Below are positions 32,974 to 43,500 of a stretch of DNA of 64,000 nucleotides, piece after piece; the stretch's first letter is position 1, and each line of letters begins with the position of its first letter. Source of the DNA: Dryococelus australis (lineage: Eukaryota > Arthropoda > Insecta > Phasmatodea > Phasmatidae); contig CM056993.1 of assembly GCA_029891345.1 (NCBI GenBank), positions 107,623,800-107,687,799 on the forward strand, written 5' to 3'. The notes beneath the pieces are model-generated. The model was given only the letters and a program-made list of their open reading frames with translations, was not told where the DNA came from and made no database searches. The translations under genes and the position numbers were made by a program.

Positions 32974-33900
32974 AGAGTTCAGTACTTCTTAATAAAATTT
33001 AAGTAAATTTTTTAAAATGTTTGTTTACTAGATATAATTAATATCCAGTGTGTTGCTCCCTCACTAAAACATTTATATGAAAATCATTCATTGACAGTGT
33101 AAAGTATTTTTATAGTGTAAATGATTTTTATGGTGTAATATTCATAAATATTTTATGGTGTAAATGGTTTATATGCTGTACACTAGTTTTTACTGTGTAC
33201 ACTAGTTTGACTGTGTTGAGTAACTCACAAGTATTTTTCAAAAAGCACATATAAGTTGGAAAGATTTCCTCTTAAACAAATGGTTTTCAATACTGTGCTT
33301 AAAATTCAATGCAATATTGTGAATGCAGTGTGCTTGCTCCAAATGCTGGGAAAGATAGGCGATGCGAGGCAGGTCCTGGGATACGGTTGGTTTGGAGCGA
33401 AGTTACAGATTGGCGTGGCCAGAGGGGAAGTACTCAGTCTTCTTCCGGCTGGAATGCATGCGCACCTATTGGCTTTGCAAGATAGCAGGGGAAAGGGAGG
33501 TTGTTGGGTGGGGTGGGGAAAGGGGAGCGCCCCTGAATTGCGGTGTACAGAGTGGACTTCGACACTTTACTGAACCATTCTCTCACCCACGGCCCAAAAA
33601 TACGGCCTGTGCGCTGTCTTGCACTGCTCCTTGCGCAGCTCATTCGCATCAGTTCTTGAGACCTTGCTTTTGTTAGCTCCCCACATACTCAATTCTCCAC
33701 TATATGCTAACTGGCTTTGTACACGAGGTTTTAGAATGACTCATACCCATATCTTTTGTAAAACACGTTACTGTAGTCGACTGGCTTTTCCAAATAAACC
33801 CAGAGTTCCCTCAAAAAATAATTTTATTTGTATAAAATAATTTTAGTATTAAATACAACTATGACATGATGAGGGAATAAAGTAGTCTTATTTTTCGGTT
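32161..33900. other. No gene; duplicated segments and a (GA)n tract
   Basis: Two similar blocks, each with gcaagtatgagtgcaggggaa / gcgagtgtgagtgatgggga followed by attgtgttttca-taaattttag (32320-32370 and 32568-32620), then (GA)n at 32921-32975. 33310-33680 is GC-rich and its part atgctggga...ggtttggagcgaagt resembles 52935-52975 inverted. No recognised coding region. Confidence 0.45.
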
Positions 33901-33988
33901 TTCAGAACGGCAAGACACTTCAATTTAATTTATTGTGGTGTTGTAGCTATTGTAGAGGGGAAACTAATGAAACTTTCAGTTAGGTAAA

Positions 33989-34279
33989 ATGGGTGAGCGT
34001 AAGCGATCCAGTATTGACAGCTTGTGTGAAGATCTTTATGTAAGTGGTTCAAATTCTGAATTGCAAATTCAAAGACAGTCTACGGCAAGCTGTCGAGACA
34101 GCGTCCCTTTGCCTAATCAGTCACAAGTTAATCTATTTGACGACGATCTGTACTTAAGCGAGTCGAGTACGGATTCACTTACAAAGAGATTGTCAACACC
34201 AAAAGGTCAAAATGTGTCCACTTCCCCCAAACATGAGAAGGTTGATCTTTTGATTGATGACATATTTCTATCAGACTAA
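33989..34279 (+). CDS. Acidic ORF with three D-L-(Y/F)-x-S repeats
   Basis: ATG at 33989, 96 codons. Three short repeats are clear: LCEDLYVSGSNSE (about residues 11-23), LFDDDLYLSESSTDS (about 51-65) and LLIDDIFLSD at the C-terminus, spaced ~40 residues apart by Ser/Gln-rich linkers. Acidic clusters followed by an aromatic and Ser look like short linear binding motifs or kinase substrates; I do not recognise a family. It lies just upstream of, and in another frame from, the PolB remains, so it is probably the element's first ORF or a frameshifted N-terminus. Confidence 0.5.
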   Translation: MGERKRSSIDSLCEDLYVSGSNSELQIQRQSTASCRDSVPLPNQSQVNLFDDDLYLSESSTDSLTKRLSTPKGQNVSTSPKHEKVDLLIDDIFLSD

Positions 34280-34549
34280 GAAGATTCGTGTGATTTGGAG
34301 AGTGCTCAGTCCATTTCACAACCGACTTTCTAGTCGATTAGAAATATTTCGACCAAGGGAGCTGGAAAATAATTTATTTCCGATTCCACAGCCTCAGTGG
34401 AGTATTTGCCTGACCTCACATATGAACTCATGGCTACGGTATTCATGGGAAGACTAAATGATGCATGGTTTCTTAATGAAAGACTTAATAGTGATGCAGA
34501 CTTTTCTCATTTTTTCCAGAGGTGTAATGTCCCTTTATAAAGCTTAATA
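34254..34549 (+). pseudogene. Broken link between acidic ORF and PolB N-terminal region
   Basis: Translatable segments in different frames (34254-34457, then a short run with several stops to 34549) carry on from the acidic ORF towards the PolB N-terminal region. No domain is readable. Confidence 0.35.
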
Positions 34550-35206
34550 ATGGCATCGCCCCTGTCTATTACAGTTTCAGTTACCATATCGGGTAAGTAC
34601 TTAAAATTTCTCATGGTGGAGGAAGGTGCTACAGGAGCCTTTTATTTTCAAAGCAAAGCACTCCCTGTCCTACATTCATCCAATGTGGGTTTAATCTATG
34701 ATGATGATATAATCGCTTATCTCACAAACAGGCTTGAGGAGTTTAGTGCATCTGAATATTGCTGGAGTTTGCAAGTATTTACATACACAGATGTACATGC
34801 AAACCAAAACCAATTGTTCACTGTTGGTGCTGCGCACACAAAAATGCCAAAGTTTATTTCAAATAGGATTGCTTGTGTCATTATACATTGCCCGGAGGGA
34901 ATGTATTTCCTCTGTGCCATGACAGCAGCTTTGCATCCTGCCACACAACATTCCGAGATAATTATTTCATATCCAAATCCTCATGAGGTTTTGAATATGG
35001 AAGGTTTGTCGACATCTGTAGTCTTACAGGATATTCTTAAATTTGAGGAGAACAATACTATTTCTGTCAATGTCTACTGTATGGTGGAAAACGATAGCAA
35101 TATAATTGACGAAACTTGCGAAAAGGGTGGGGTTGTAGTATCCATGCATATTTCTCCTATACATCATGATAAACATGTAAATATTTTGGGCAGTTTGCGC
35201 GAGTAA
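34550..35206 (+). pseudogene. PolB-element protein, N-terminal region
   Basis: 218 uninterrupted codons. The order of motifs (a hydrophobic-aromatic stretch, then MYFLCAMTAALHP, PNPHEVLN, DILKFEENNTISVNVY, HVNILG) parallels the locus at 61932-63000 (WSVLSAM, PQRVNKYE, IPTFEKRSGISINVY, HINLL). In these arthropod PolB elements this region precedes a zinc-binding/HNH segment and the polymerase. Its role is not known to me. The frame is long for such a decayed locus, yet it lacks the rest of the protein in phase. Confidence 0.65.
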
Positions 35207-35219
35207 AAATGACTCTCAT

Positions 35220-35690
35220 TTAAATTTTGTATGCATTTGGAATTTGTCCTGGCTGGTTGGTAGTCAGTAGAGTAAGAAAAAGTGTAGAAAACCAATTTGC
35301 GATTGTCATTGCCTCCAGTACCTTGTTAGTGTGTTGAAACTCACGAATCACAGTATTCTTTGCCAACAACAAAAGGCTGTTCGCAGTACTTTCCCCACTG
35401 GGAATGACAAGCACTTGGAATTGAAGGATTACAGCAAACAGCAGAGATTGGGTTTTGTCGCCTATTGCAATGTAAAAAGTAACCTGAAACTCATGTCCAC
35501 TTGCTTGCCTAATGATGAAACTAGTAATACAACTACAATCAACTAACATGTTCCATATGCTTGTAGCATTTTGTTGGTCTGTTCATACAATCCAAGTTTA
35601 TCTAACTATTTTGAGTTTGTGAGTGTTGATTGTGTGTACCAATTAGTTGATAAATTAGATGAACTTACAAAGTGGGTTGAAGCCAAAAAC
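35220..35690 (+). pseudogene. Scrambled segment, partly low similarity to PolB element
   Basis: Codons in shifting frames; 35331-35546 (plus) and 35220-35549 (minus) are both open but neither has a recognised motif. Near 35590-35690 the plus strand reads FEFVSVDCVYQLVDKLDELTKW-like residues, probably remnant of the exonuclease-side region. Confidence 0.35.
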
Positions 35691-35957
35691 CCCTGCTGAT
35701 GAAGCTAGGCTGGCAGCTCAGAAAAGTTGACACATTTGTAAAGAAATGCTCGGTACAAATGATATTGTGGTTGATCATGACCATCTGACAGGCCAAATCA
35801 GAGATCGGGTACATAATAAGTGCAACTTAAATTTCAGACTGCCCAAAAGACAACATGTCGCTGTTTTTCATAACCTGCAACACTATGATGCTCACTTTGT
35901 TATAAGAATGTCACATACCACAATGCAATGGAACCATGGTAATCAAAAACCCAGGTA
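35691..35957 (+). pseudogene. HNH/endonuclease VII-like motif of the PolB element
   Basis: Reading from about 35746, VDHDHLTGQIRDRVHNKCNLNF shows the D-H-D-H-L-T-G then H-x2-C-N pattern of phage T4 endonuclease VII-type HNH nucleases, followed by HNLQHYDAHFVI, the start of the exonuclease region. The same pair occurs at 63560-63700. Such a nuclease embedded in front of the polymerase is usual in this element group; it might nick or resolve replication intermediates (inference). Confidence 0.7.
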
Positions 35958-36178
35958 AAATTCAAGTAATTGGAATGACACTTGAAAAGTACATATGTAT
36001 TACCAAACAAATGCCCAATGGGATTGATTTCAATGGCAAGGCGCAATATAACAAATTACATTTTATTGATTCATTCCAATTTATGAGCGCCTCTCTGGAA
36101 ACTTTGGCAGGCAATTTACTACCTGCACAATTGAGTATCGCCCACTCAATGTTTTCAGACAATAGCCAATTCGAATGA
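35936..36178 (+). pseudogene. PolB exonuclease-region fragment
   Basis: 80 codons in a new frame with IQVIGMTLEKYICI and LHFIDSFQFMSASLETLAGNLL. The latter is the F-I-D-S-F-x-F-M block typical of the proofreading region in protein-primed polymerases of this group; the second locus has LRFIDSFKFMASSIDKLSSNL at the equivalent place. It ends at a TGA at 36176. Confidence 0.8.
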
Positions 36179-36590
36179 GCAAAACAGAAGGGAGCTTTTC
36201 CGTTTGACTTTGTTATGTCGCTAGACAGTCTGATGTGTAAGTCACTCCCTCCAAAGGACGGATTTCATAATGTGATGAGAGGTGAAGACATTAACAATGA
36301 GGATTACGCTCATGCCTAAGCTGCATGGGATGCGTTCAACTGCGTAAACTTGCTGCAGTATGGCATTCATTAATTATGTGTGGAGTTTGCTGGCTGATGT
36401 ATTTGAGAACTTCGGGACCATATTTTGGCTCATTGTGGTCTTGACCACAATGTCACAGCTCCGTCTCTTTCATGGGATGCTTTATTGTCAATGATGCATG
36501 CAGGGCTAGAGCTGTTGACTGACCCACATATGTATCTTTTTGTAGAATGTGGGATTAGGTGCGGGTTTCCCAGGTTTCTAAAATAAGTGC
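36179..36590 (+). pseudogene. PolB region between exonuclease and motif A, with stops
   Basis: In successive frames one reads SLPPKDGFHN, GEDINNEDYAHA (stop) AAWDAFNC, SLSWDALLSMMHAGLELLTDPHMYLFVECGIRCGFPRF. This is the usual spacer order, though the Y-L-x-x-D-V-x-L-L segment is destroyed. At least two stops and one frame change. Confidence 0.75.
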
Positions 36591-37029
36591 GCAAGCAAAC
36601 CATGTTTACGTGGGTGAGGAATACGACCTCAGTGGGGCATCGAAATATATATGCTATTTCGACATCAAAGGGCTGTACAGTCATTCGATGCGATCCAGGT
36701 TTCCGATTGGCAATTTTGAGCTGGTTGAGGCTGACGTGTTTTCAACATGGGATTTTTCAAACACTGTGAATGACGGTGACACTTGTTTTTTCGTGGAAGT
36801 TGATCTGTCTTTTCCAGAGGAGTGTCATGATATACTATCTGATCTGCCTTTGGCCCCAGAAAATGGCATACCCCAAATGGCTTGGGCTGCAGAGCTAATA
36901 GGACATCCAACAATCCAGGCAAGACAGATTATCGATGAAAACTTGGTCCTTAGCGAGATGTCAAATATTGCTATTGCGTTCAACAAACATTTGAACTCTG
37001 GTTTTGCATTCTTGATCTATCAAAATTAA
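36559..37029 (+). pseudogene. PolB palm: motif A region
   Basis: The frame includes YICYFDIKGLYSHSM, equivalent to polymerase motif A: one of the two metal-binding aspartates is the D, followed by x2-L-Y. Then PIGNFELVEADVF and DTCFFVEVDLSFPEECHDILSDLPLAPE, typical of the insertion (TPR2-like) region in protein-primed enzymes. It ends at TAA 37027-37029 just before motif C. Confidence 0.85.
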
Positions 37030-37244
37030 CTCTCTACGAATTTCATTATCAGTACATCCATACAAAATTTATTCCGCCAGCCTTACACCTCCTTTATTAT
37101 GACACCGATTCCTTGGTGTATTCTGTTGCTTGTGAGGACATCTATAAAGAAATTATCCTAGATTTAAAGGCATAGTTTGATACATCTAACAATGCACTCG
37201 ACAACCCACAAGGATTCCCTCATGAGAACACAGACCGTACCAGG
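37030..37244 (+). pseudogene. PolB palm: motif C (Y-Y-D-T-D-S)
   Basis: After the stop, in another frame, codons 37095-37112 read YYDTDS, the second catalytic motif, with both aspartates kept, followed by LVYSVACEDIY. So both catalytic motifs survive in sequence but in different frames. Confidence 0.85.
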
Positions 37245-37580
37245 GTGATTAAAGAAGAATGTGCTGGTCACATCATCATACACTTTGTGGGTTTATGTCC
37301 CAAGCTTTACACACACGTTGTTGGGAATGAACAATGTATACATAAGACAAAGGGTGGAAAACATAACATGTTACAGTCACTCAGGTACGAGGATTATCGA
37401 GACTGGCTAGAAAATTGCACAAGGTTTCTGGGGACCCAATATCAGTTCCATTCGCATTCTCATCAAGTCTATACCGAACGCGTAACCAAGGTAGTGTTGT
37501 CAGGTATGGATGATAAGTGGTACAGTGAGGTAGATGGAATATCAATCTTACCTTGGGGGCACTACAGAATACCTAAGTAA
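37245..37580 (+). pseudogene. PolB C-terminal (thumb) fragment
   Basis: 111 codons, including PKLYTHVVGNEQCIHKTKGGKHNM and LRYEDYRDWLEN, then SHSHQVYTERVTKVVLSGMDDKWY and an end at WGHYRIPK. The K-x-K-G-[GV] block and following helix correspond to the thumb/substrate-grip region of these polymerases. The whole PolB (33989-37580, about 1,200 codons) is of the usual size. Confidence 0.75.
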
Positions 37581-38360
37581 TTTTTGTTCCTCCCTACAAT
37601 AGTCTCAGCACCACAATAAAAGCAGCCCATCCACGAAACCACAATTATCACCACCATGCTGCTGATGATGTCAATCTGCCAGTACCACCACATGCACCTT
37701 CTGTTCCACGACCAACATCACAGCTAACTATTGCTGCCCACAATGTCTACAAATATCTACAACATGTATTGCATCATCATTAAAAGCTGCTGCTCCTTGT
37801 TTGCCTTTCTGTAAGACCTATCTGTATCAAGAATACATCTGTCTTCAATACACAATAATAAGAAGAAGAATAAAGTCATAGTGTGACAATTCATCTACAG
37901 GAAACTACGTGCGTGAGTGTGTGTTACACCCTGTCATCAGCATGTGTGAGTGGGAATTACCGGATTTGACAAATGAACACCTTAGATGCTCATCATTATT
38001 ACCTCTTCGAAAGTGTGTAAATATTATGTACATACACATAGTTTTAGGTGAAAATCACGATCTTCGATTGGTGTATTATGTGTTGTTAATCATTTTGTTG
38101 ATCTTGTAATCTGTGTCAGACAATTTTGTAACAGTACTAGTAGCAGTTGTAGTAGCAGTAGTGTAGCAGTATTAATAGTATTTGTAGTTGTGTTATGATG
38201 TATGTACTATTGATGTACACAGCTGTATTGCAGAACATTGTAAAAATAGTTACCTTATTGTTCTGAAAATGTTGGGGTAAAAGTCATTGATGACATTTCT
38301 TTAAGTTTGTAAGATGATTGTTTTAAAGTATGAGAAATAAAGTTTTATACATATATTTTT
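37581..38360. other. 3' region of the PolB element with (TAG)n-like tract
   Basis: A simple repeat of tagcag-type units (38130-38190) and polyadenylation-like aataaag at 38336-38342. No terminal inverted repeat was identified, so the element's right end is unknown. Confidence 0.4.
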
Positions 38361-39582
38361 TTAATTTATAAAAAAAAGAGAGATTGAAAATGTCTTCTAG
38401 TATGTCAATGTTTGTTGTAAAATATTTATAAATATGTTAGCTTTTTAGGATGATTTTTTTAAGATGAGAATTTTGAAAGAAAATAATTTTGAATAAACTT
38501 TTTATATGTTAGAATTGAATATTGTGACTAGTTATTTATTAGTTTGAAAAATTCCCAGTGTCATTATCTAATATATCGTATTTATAACTAAACAAAAAAA
38601 AATCTTGGTAATCATTAAAAGAGTTGGTGAGTACCAGTGTTGGTTTGAATTCAAAGCCAGGTAACTGCTTATTTGTTTGTTTACACACTTTCTCAAAGAA
38701 AAATATACAAGTTTCTTGAAAGGGAGAAAAACTAATATTTCAATTAAATGTTATGAAACAAACACACTCTGAAGGGAACTTACATGAAATGATGGAGACA
38801 ATTTAACATGTTTGAATGAGTGAATTTTGAAATGGAAGGAACAGGCTTGGATATCTCGAGAAAACTTGTAACAAAACTGTAAGTCACACACAAAAACCTT
38901 TTCAGGGCCAGGTATAAAGATCCCTTAGCATCACACCGCAATGTTTCCCCCCTGTTCTACAACTGGGCGAGTTCAACAAACTTTGAAAATAATATTTTTT
39001 TTCTCACCACAACAAGATTACAACTGCTGCAGCTGAAAATTCAACACGAAGATGCTTGCTGGTAAAAACACACACTCATACTTTATACAAAAATCAGAAA
39101 ACATAATTAAAAAACTTCTTTAAAAAAATATAATTTTACTCTATCACTAAAAGTGAAACTTTCGTTAAAAATATTATTGTTTCATTCACATAGTTGTAGG
39201 ACGAATAGTGTAAAAAAAAAAGGTGGTACCCGTTTGGGGTTAGAACCCCCCTCCCACCCTGCCCTACTACTGCCACCTCGCATGTAGGTTATGTTGGCGG
39301 GAACCAGAGGCAGAGGACAATCCGCGCAGAATATTCTTTCTCCATGCGCTGTTCAGATACGCAAGTTGCAAGCATACACGGAGATAACGATGCGTTTCAG
39401 TAGGAGAAAGATGTGTGACGACGTCTGTGTGGCTATCTGTTGTCCGTGACGAGTGTATTTTTTTCCTGATACAATGCCGGAATTAATGTTTTGCTGTAGT
39501 AATGTGTAAACATACCGATCATTCATTGGAATAATGCACGTTTACGTCGGTTAAAGTCGAAAAATATCTATGTAAAAGTACT
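38361..39582. other. No gene seen
   Basis: AT-rich sequence. Around 39220-39290 a fragment with ggggttagaacccccctccc and ctgccctactactgccacc resembles the 5' part of SINE family 2 (25660-25715), heavily decayed. Confidence 0.4.
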
Positions 39583-39972
39583 TAGAGGCTGTTCACGATA
39601 AAGTGAGCACTTAAATCTACCTTAGCAAAAAGTCACTATCCCTGCCTTCATATATTTTAAGGGGCCCAATGGGTGACATGCGTCCAGTAAAGTTGGTAAC
39701 GATGGAGGGAAAATAGTTCCATATGTTAACGTGGAATGAAAAGTGACAGGTAACCATTTGTGATAACTTAAAATTATTTATTTCGCTTTATGCTTTTTTA
39801 AATCCATCTAAGTGTTAATATAAACAGATTTGTAAAATATTTACTTTTCTAATAATGTCAGATTTTCACTTGAACGACGCAGACTCATAAGGTGGGAGAT
39901 TACAAAATGTGCATACAAGAAGATCTTAAGCAGGGCCTTCAGAAGTGTTCATTTTACCGTGAACAGCCTGTA
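39583..39972. mobile_element. MITE, AGGCTGTTCACG family
   Basis: From TA-gaggctgttcacgataaagt to cattttaccgtgaacagcct-g-TA, ~390 bp, with intact termini and a deletion in the interior. Confidence 0.85.
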
Positions 39973-40300
39973 AACACTAGGCTTTTTAACTGTAAACTAT
40001 CACATTTATTGATTAATTTTCTCAGAGGGCTAAATTATTGAACCCCATTTCTACGAATATGGGCGTTTACAAGTCGAAATCTTGCTCTACTCCACTGCTT
40101 GTTTGACACCGGGAATATTATGAGGCAATAATAAACAAGCAACTACATATATGGATACCCAATCATCACTCCAACTGTGGCAGAACGAACCCATCAATTA
40201 GCAGTAGATAGCTGTTTGAGCATGCAAACGATTGCCAGGTCACTAAACACGCCAATTTTTAGCCATTCTGTTTCACTAGCAGTCTTGTGTTGTCGATACG
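39973..40300. other. No gene seen
   Basis: AT-rich sequence without recognised features. Confidence 0.35.
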
Positions 40301-40760
40301 ATACTACCCTTATCGATGTGCAACTTCGCCCTTCCATATTCTCTCCTTAGTGATTCTCAGTACTCAGCTCGCTGGGAGGTCACAGCGCGAGTCGAGCGAC
40401 GCATGGGGGACAGCTAGCCGGGCGTTTGCGACGAAAAGGTACATCGCACAGCACAGAACTTGAGCAGCCTGGCGCCGGCTGCAAGCTACTGTGGCGGACA
40501 AAACAGCTAAGCGGCTGCTCCCTAACAGTCTGTTTGATTAGCGATTATTTGTTGCCCGCATGGCTGTTTTTAGCCTACTTTCCGACGGAAAGAAATGCCT
40601 ATGAGATCACTTTCCTGTCTGTGTTTCTGGATGGGCTTAGTGGGTTGTTGGGAGTGTGGCAAACTTTCCAATCACATAAACGTAAGTACACCACACAAAT
40701 GTTTTTCAAACACATATCGCAAAGATACAAAGTTGTGATAAATAAACAGAGGTGACTTTC
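40301..40760 (+). other. GC-rich block with open frame and good splice donor
   Basis: CpG-rich 40370-40560. An open frame 40426-40755 contains a hydrophobic stretch (SLTVCLISDYLLPAWLFLAYF) and passes over ataaac|GTAAGT (donor at 40682). The frame has no ATG at its beginning. It might be an exon of an unrecognised gene or chance. Confidence 0.25.
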
Positions 40761-41234
40761 AAATAATTAATTTCGTCTTAAAAACAGTTCATGGTTAAAA
40801 CGTCTAAATTTCGCACGTCCAATATTTGCAATCACACATACACACTGGCCCTATTTAACAGAGATGCAACATAACCCTTTCACACGCAGCGGTCATGACA
40901 CACGTTACTGTATATTTATTCCTGCCGTGGAAACACAGATCAATCACAACATCGTAAATTGTCTAGGCAGGTTTAAAAAAACACAACATGTACAAACTTG
41001 ATGTGCTAGTTTAAAGAATTTTTCACAGGAAAAAATAACGCTTCGTTCAGCAAAACGCAACAGCCATACCATTTCGCCACTTCTACCAACTTGAAATTTG
41101 AAACCATCCTGCCACCACATGTAAATATATTTTAATAAATATTCAAACATTAAAATCTTGTCGCAGTTTATAAATTACAAATTTAAAAATAATTATTTTT
41201 GCTGTAAAAGTATAAAATATGATAAATTGAAAAC

Positions 41235-41236
<2 letters not shown>
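40761..41236. other. No gene seen
   Basis: AT-rich. The minus frame 40944-41150 has no recognised domain. Confidence 0.4.

Positions 41237-41297
<61 letters not shown>
41237..41297. repeat. (GA)n microsatellite
   Basis: About 60 bp of GA with one AA interruption. Confidence 0.95.
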
Positions 41298-41299
<2 letters not shown>

Positions 41300-41984
41300 C
41301 GACAAGCTCCGCTTATTCAAATTTCTTCCTCGGACAAAAAAAACCCACCATGTCACTAGGGCCTACGCACCGTAATTTGAGCTGATATTTTTTTACGGTA
41401 ACAATAATTATGTTTCCATTCACTGTGCCTAGCACGCACAGTGAGTGTTAATAACAAAAAGAATGTCGACTAACTAGGAAGCACTGCGCGTTTTAAAAAG
41501 TGGCTCTAGTGCCAAACGAGTAATGTCAGAGAAAATATAAAAACAAAACAAGTAGCGATAGAGAAACTGTAAACAGAGTAAATGAAAAGGTAAACAAGCT
41601 GTTAAGTTGTGTTATAAACACTAAAGTAGTGTAAGTGATAATATAAATAGTCAACTAAATTTTGTAAATGAGAATTTCGATAACGAAATAGACAACACAA
41701 ACAAAAATTTAAAGTAGAAATGAAAATGTAGGTATGAAAATAGACAGGATGACAAGCAAGTAAATGTAATTTAATTGCATAAGCAAGAAAATTGTTAGCG
41801 TCACTGGATTGGTTGCTCACAAGTTTGATAGTGCCAATTAAATGATGGATAAAAATGTCCAGGGTAAAATGGGGAATGCAACAGGAACTGTGTGTACTAA
41901 AGAGGCTTGGAAGGATTCCTCTAGCAGAAGGGTGGGAAATGAGGCATGACAATTGAAGAGGGAAATGCAGACAGTGAAGTCGAA
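41298..41984. other. No gene seen
   Basis: AT-rich. The plus strand from 41830 (atggataaaaatgtccaggg) may be the decayed start of the gag-like region that follows. Confidence 0.35.
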
Positions 41985-42390
41985 AGGGGAGGAGATGTTA
42001 ATTGAAGCAGGTACAGCAGTACTCGGGGGAACCAGCAGCTCCGTGGAGTATAAACTCCAGTTTGATATCATGGCCACATTGAACGGCTGGCCAGGGGAAC
42101 AACAGATGTAGTAGTTGTCCTGACGGGCTTTGTACTATAGCATGTGCCACTCCCTGGCCGAAAGGCATCTTCCTTAGTACACGATCGATCTCAACGACCA
42201 GGGAGCTGCTTCAAGAACTATTACAGGACAGCGCGTGACTGGCCCATCTCTGTTGCTGGACGAGGGTCCCGAGGAGGCACAGAATACCATTTCTGTAGGC
42301 TTTTTCGTAGATGCCATCGTCAACATGGATATTCGGCAAGTGATGTTGAACCGCAGCCTACATTTATATCTTTCCACAACTTGTTAATGT
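41985..42390 (+). pseudogene. Gag-like fragment of an LTR retrotransposon
   Basis: In one frame the plus strand reads SSVEYKLQFDIMATLNGWPGEQQM and then a stop; further on, in another frame, AQNTISVGFFVDAIVNMDIRQVMLNRSL. This order (a W/Y-x2-Y-x2-Q-F helix followed by N-G-W, then F-x-D-A-I ~70 residues later) is that of arthropod Ty3/Gypsy-type capsid proteins. Minus-strand frames over the same bases (42174-42377, 41838-42077) are shadows. No protease, RT or LTR was recognised nearby. A MITE has inserted at its 3' end. Confidence 0.45.
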
Positions 42391-42536
42391 AAACCCTGCC
42401 ATGTGAGTAATAAACACTTTGTATACATTCACCACCCAAAACCAAAAGTCCGAGGCCACAATGAAATATATTTATTGGTTATTATGTCTGATGAAACAGC
42501 TTCAAAAAGTGCTCACTTTACCGTGAACGGCCTATA
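42385..42536. mobile_element. Short MITE (subfamily B), one end truncated
   Basis: gagtaataaacactttgtat, ttcaccaccc and aggccacaatgaaatatatt match 7625-7710; it ends aaaagtgctcactttaccgtgaacggcctat. The other terminal repeat is missing. Confidence 0.75.
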
Positions 42537-42548
42537 CCACGGTATAAC

Positions 42549-42770
42549 GTGCTGGCAGGGACAATAAAGCAAGCTGACAAGGGCAGTAGCACTGATGATG
42601 ATCTGAAGAGCACTGAGGCTGCCAGAAAGGACATCGCTACTAAGGCTCATATTTCAACATCCGAGGAATGCACATCCCAGTCTCGGGAGAGCGGGCCCGC
42701 CGCAACGCTTTCTTATGGCCAGACTAGAGATGCCCCTTACAATAATTTAAGAGATTTGGATGACTCTTAA
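42549..42770 (+). other. Open frame, unrecognised (possible gag tail)
   Basis: 73 codons rich in S/T/D/K (TIKQADKGSSTDDDLKSTEA...). No domain recognised. It lies where the 3' part of the gag-like fragment would continue after the MITE. Confidence 0.25.
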
Positions 42771-42988
42771 CATCGAGGTCTTGGGAGCCGATGAGGGCGA
42801 AGCGAGGTGAGATATGGAGCGCCGCCGGAATGAAAGGGCGGGGGACACGGGAGATCCCCGAGAAAACCCGCCGGCCAGCGGCATCGTACGGCACGATTCC
42901 CACATGCGAAAATCCAGGAGAGGCCCTATCGGGAATCGAACCCGGTTCGCCTAGGTAGGAGGCGAGTAGTCTAGCGGTCTCTGATTAC
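42768..42988 (-). repeat. tRNA-derived SINE (family 1), A-box decayed
   Basis: The minus strand has the B-box GGTTCGATTCC inside cgaaccgggttcgattccc (42935-42953) and the full body (ggcgggttttctcggggatc), ending ccaagacctcgatgttaaga. The A-box region (gagaccgctagactac) is changed. Confidence 0.85.
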
Positions 42989-43133
42989 CCTTAAAGTACT
43001 GAATTCATATGAAAGGGTTTCCTGTGAGAAAAAATCGCGTACTCTTGACCAAATAACTTGAACAGTTATACTAGCGATGCGCGAATCAACGTTTGTAGAC
43101 TGCGCAGAAGATCTCATCGTCTACGACCGCGGT

Positions 43134-43500
43134 TAAAGGCTGGTCACGATAAAGTGAGCACTTTAGAAATGAACCTTAGAAAAAGTGACTGCCACCATCT
43201 GCGTATATTTTAACGGGCGCACTGAGTGACATTCACCCAGTAAAGTTGGTAACAATGGCTGGAAAGTAGTTCATATCTTAACGTCGAATAAAAAGTGTTA
43301 GGTAACCATTTGTGATAACTTAAAATTATTTCTTTCACTTTCTGTTTTTTCTATAAGCATCGAAGTGTAAAAACAAGCAAATTTGTAAAGTATTTGCTTC
43401 CTTAATAATTTCACAGTTTCACTTGACCGACGCATGAATAAAGTGATGAAGCCCATGACAATGTTAATTTTACATAATACTGAGACACATCGTACATAGA
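43134..43500. mobile_element. MITE, AGGCTGTTCACG family, right end lost
   Basis: TA-aaggctggtcacgataaagt and the interior up to atgaagcccatgacaatgtt match. After cataatactgagacacatcg the right terminus is absent. Confidence 0.8.
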
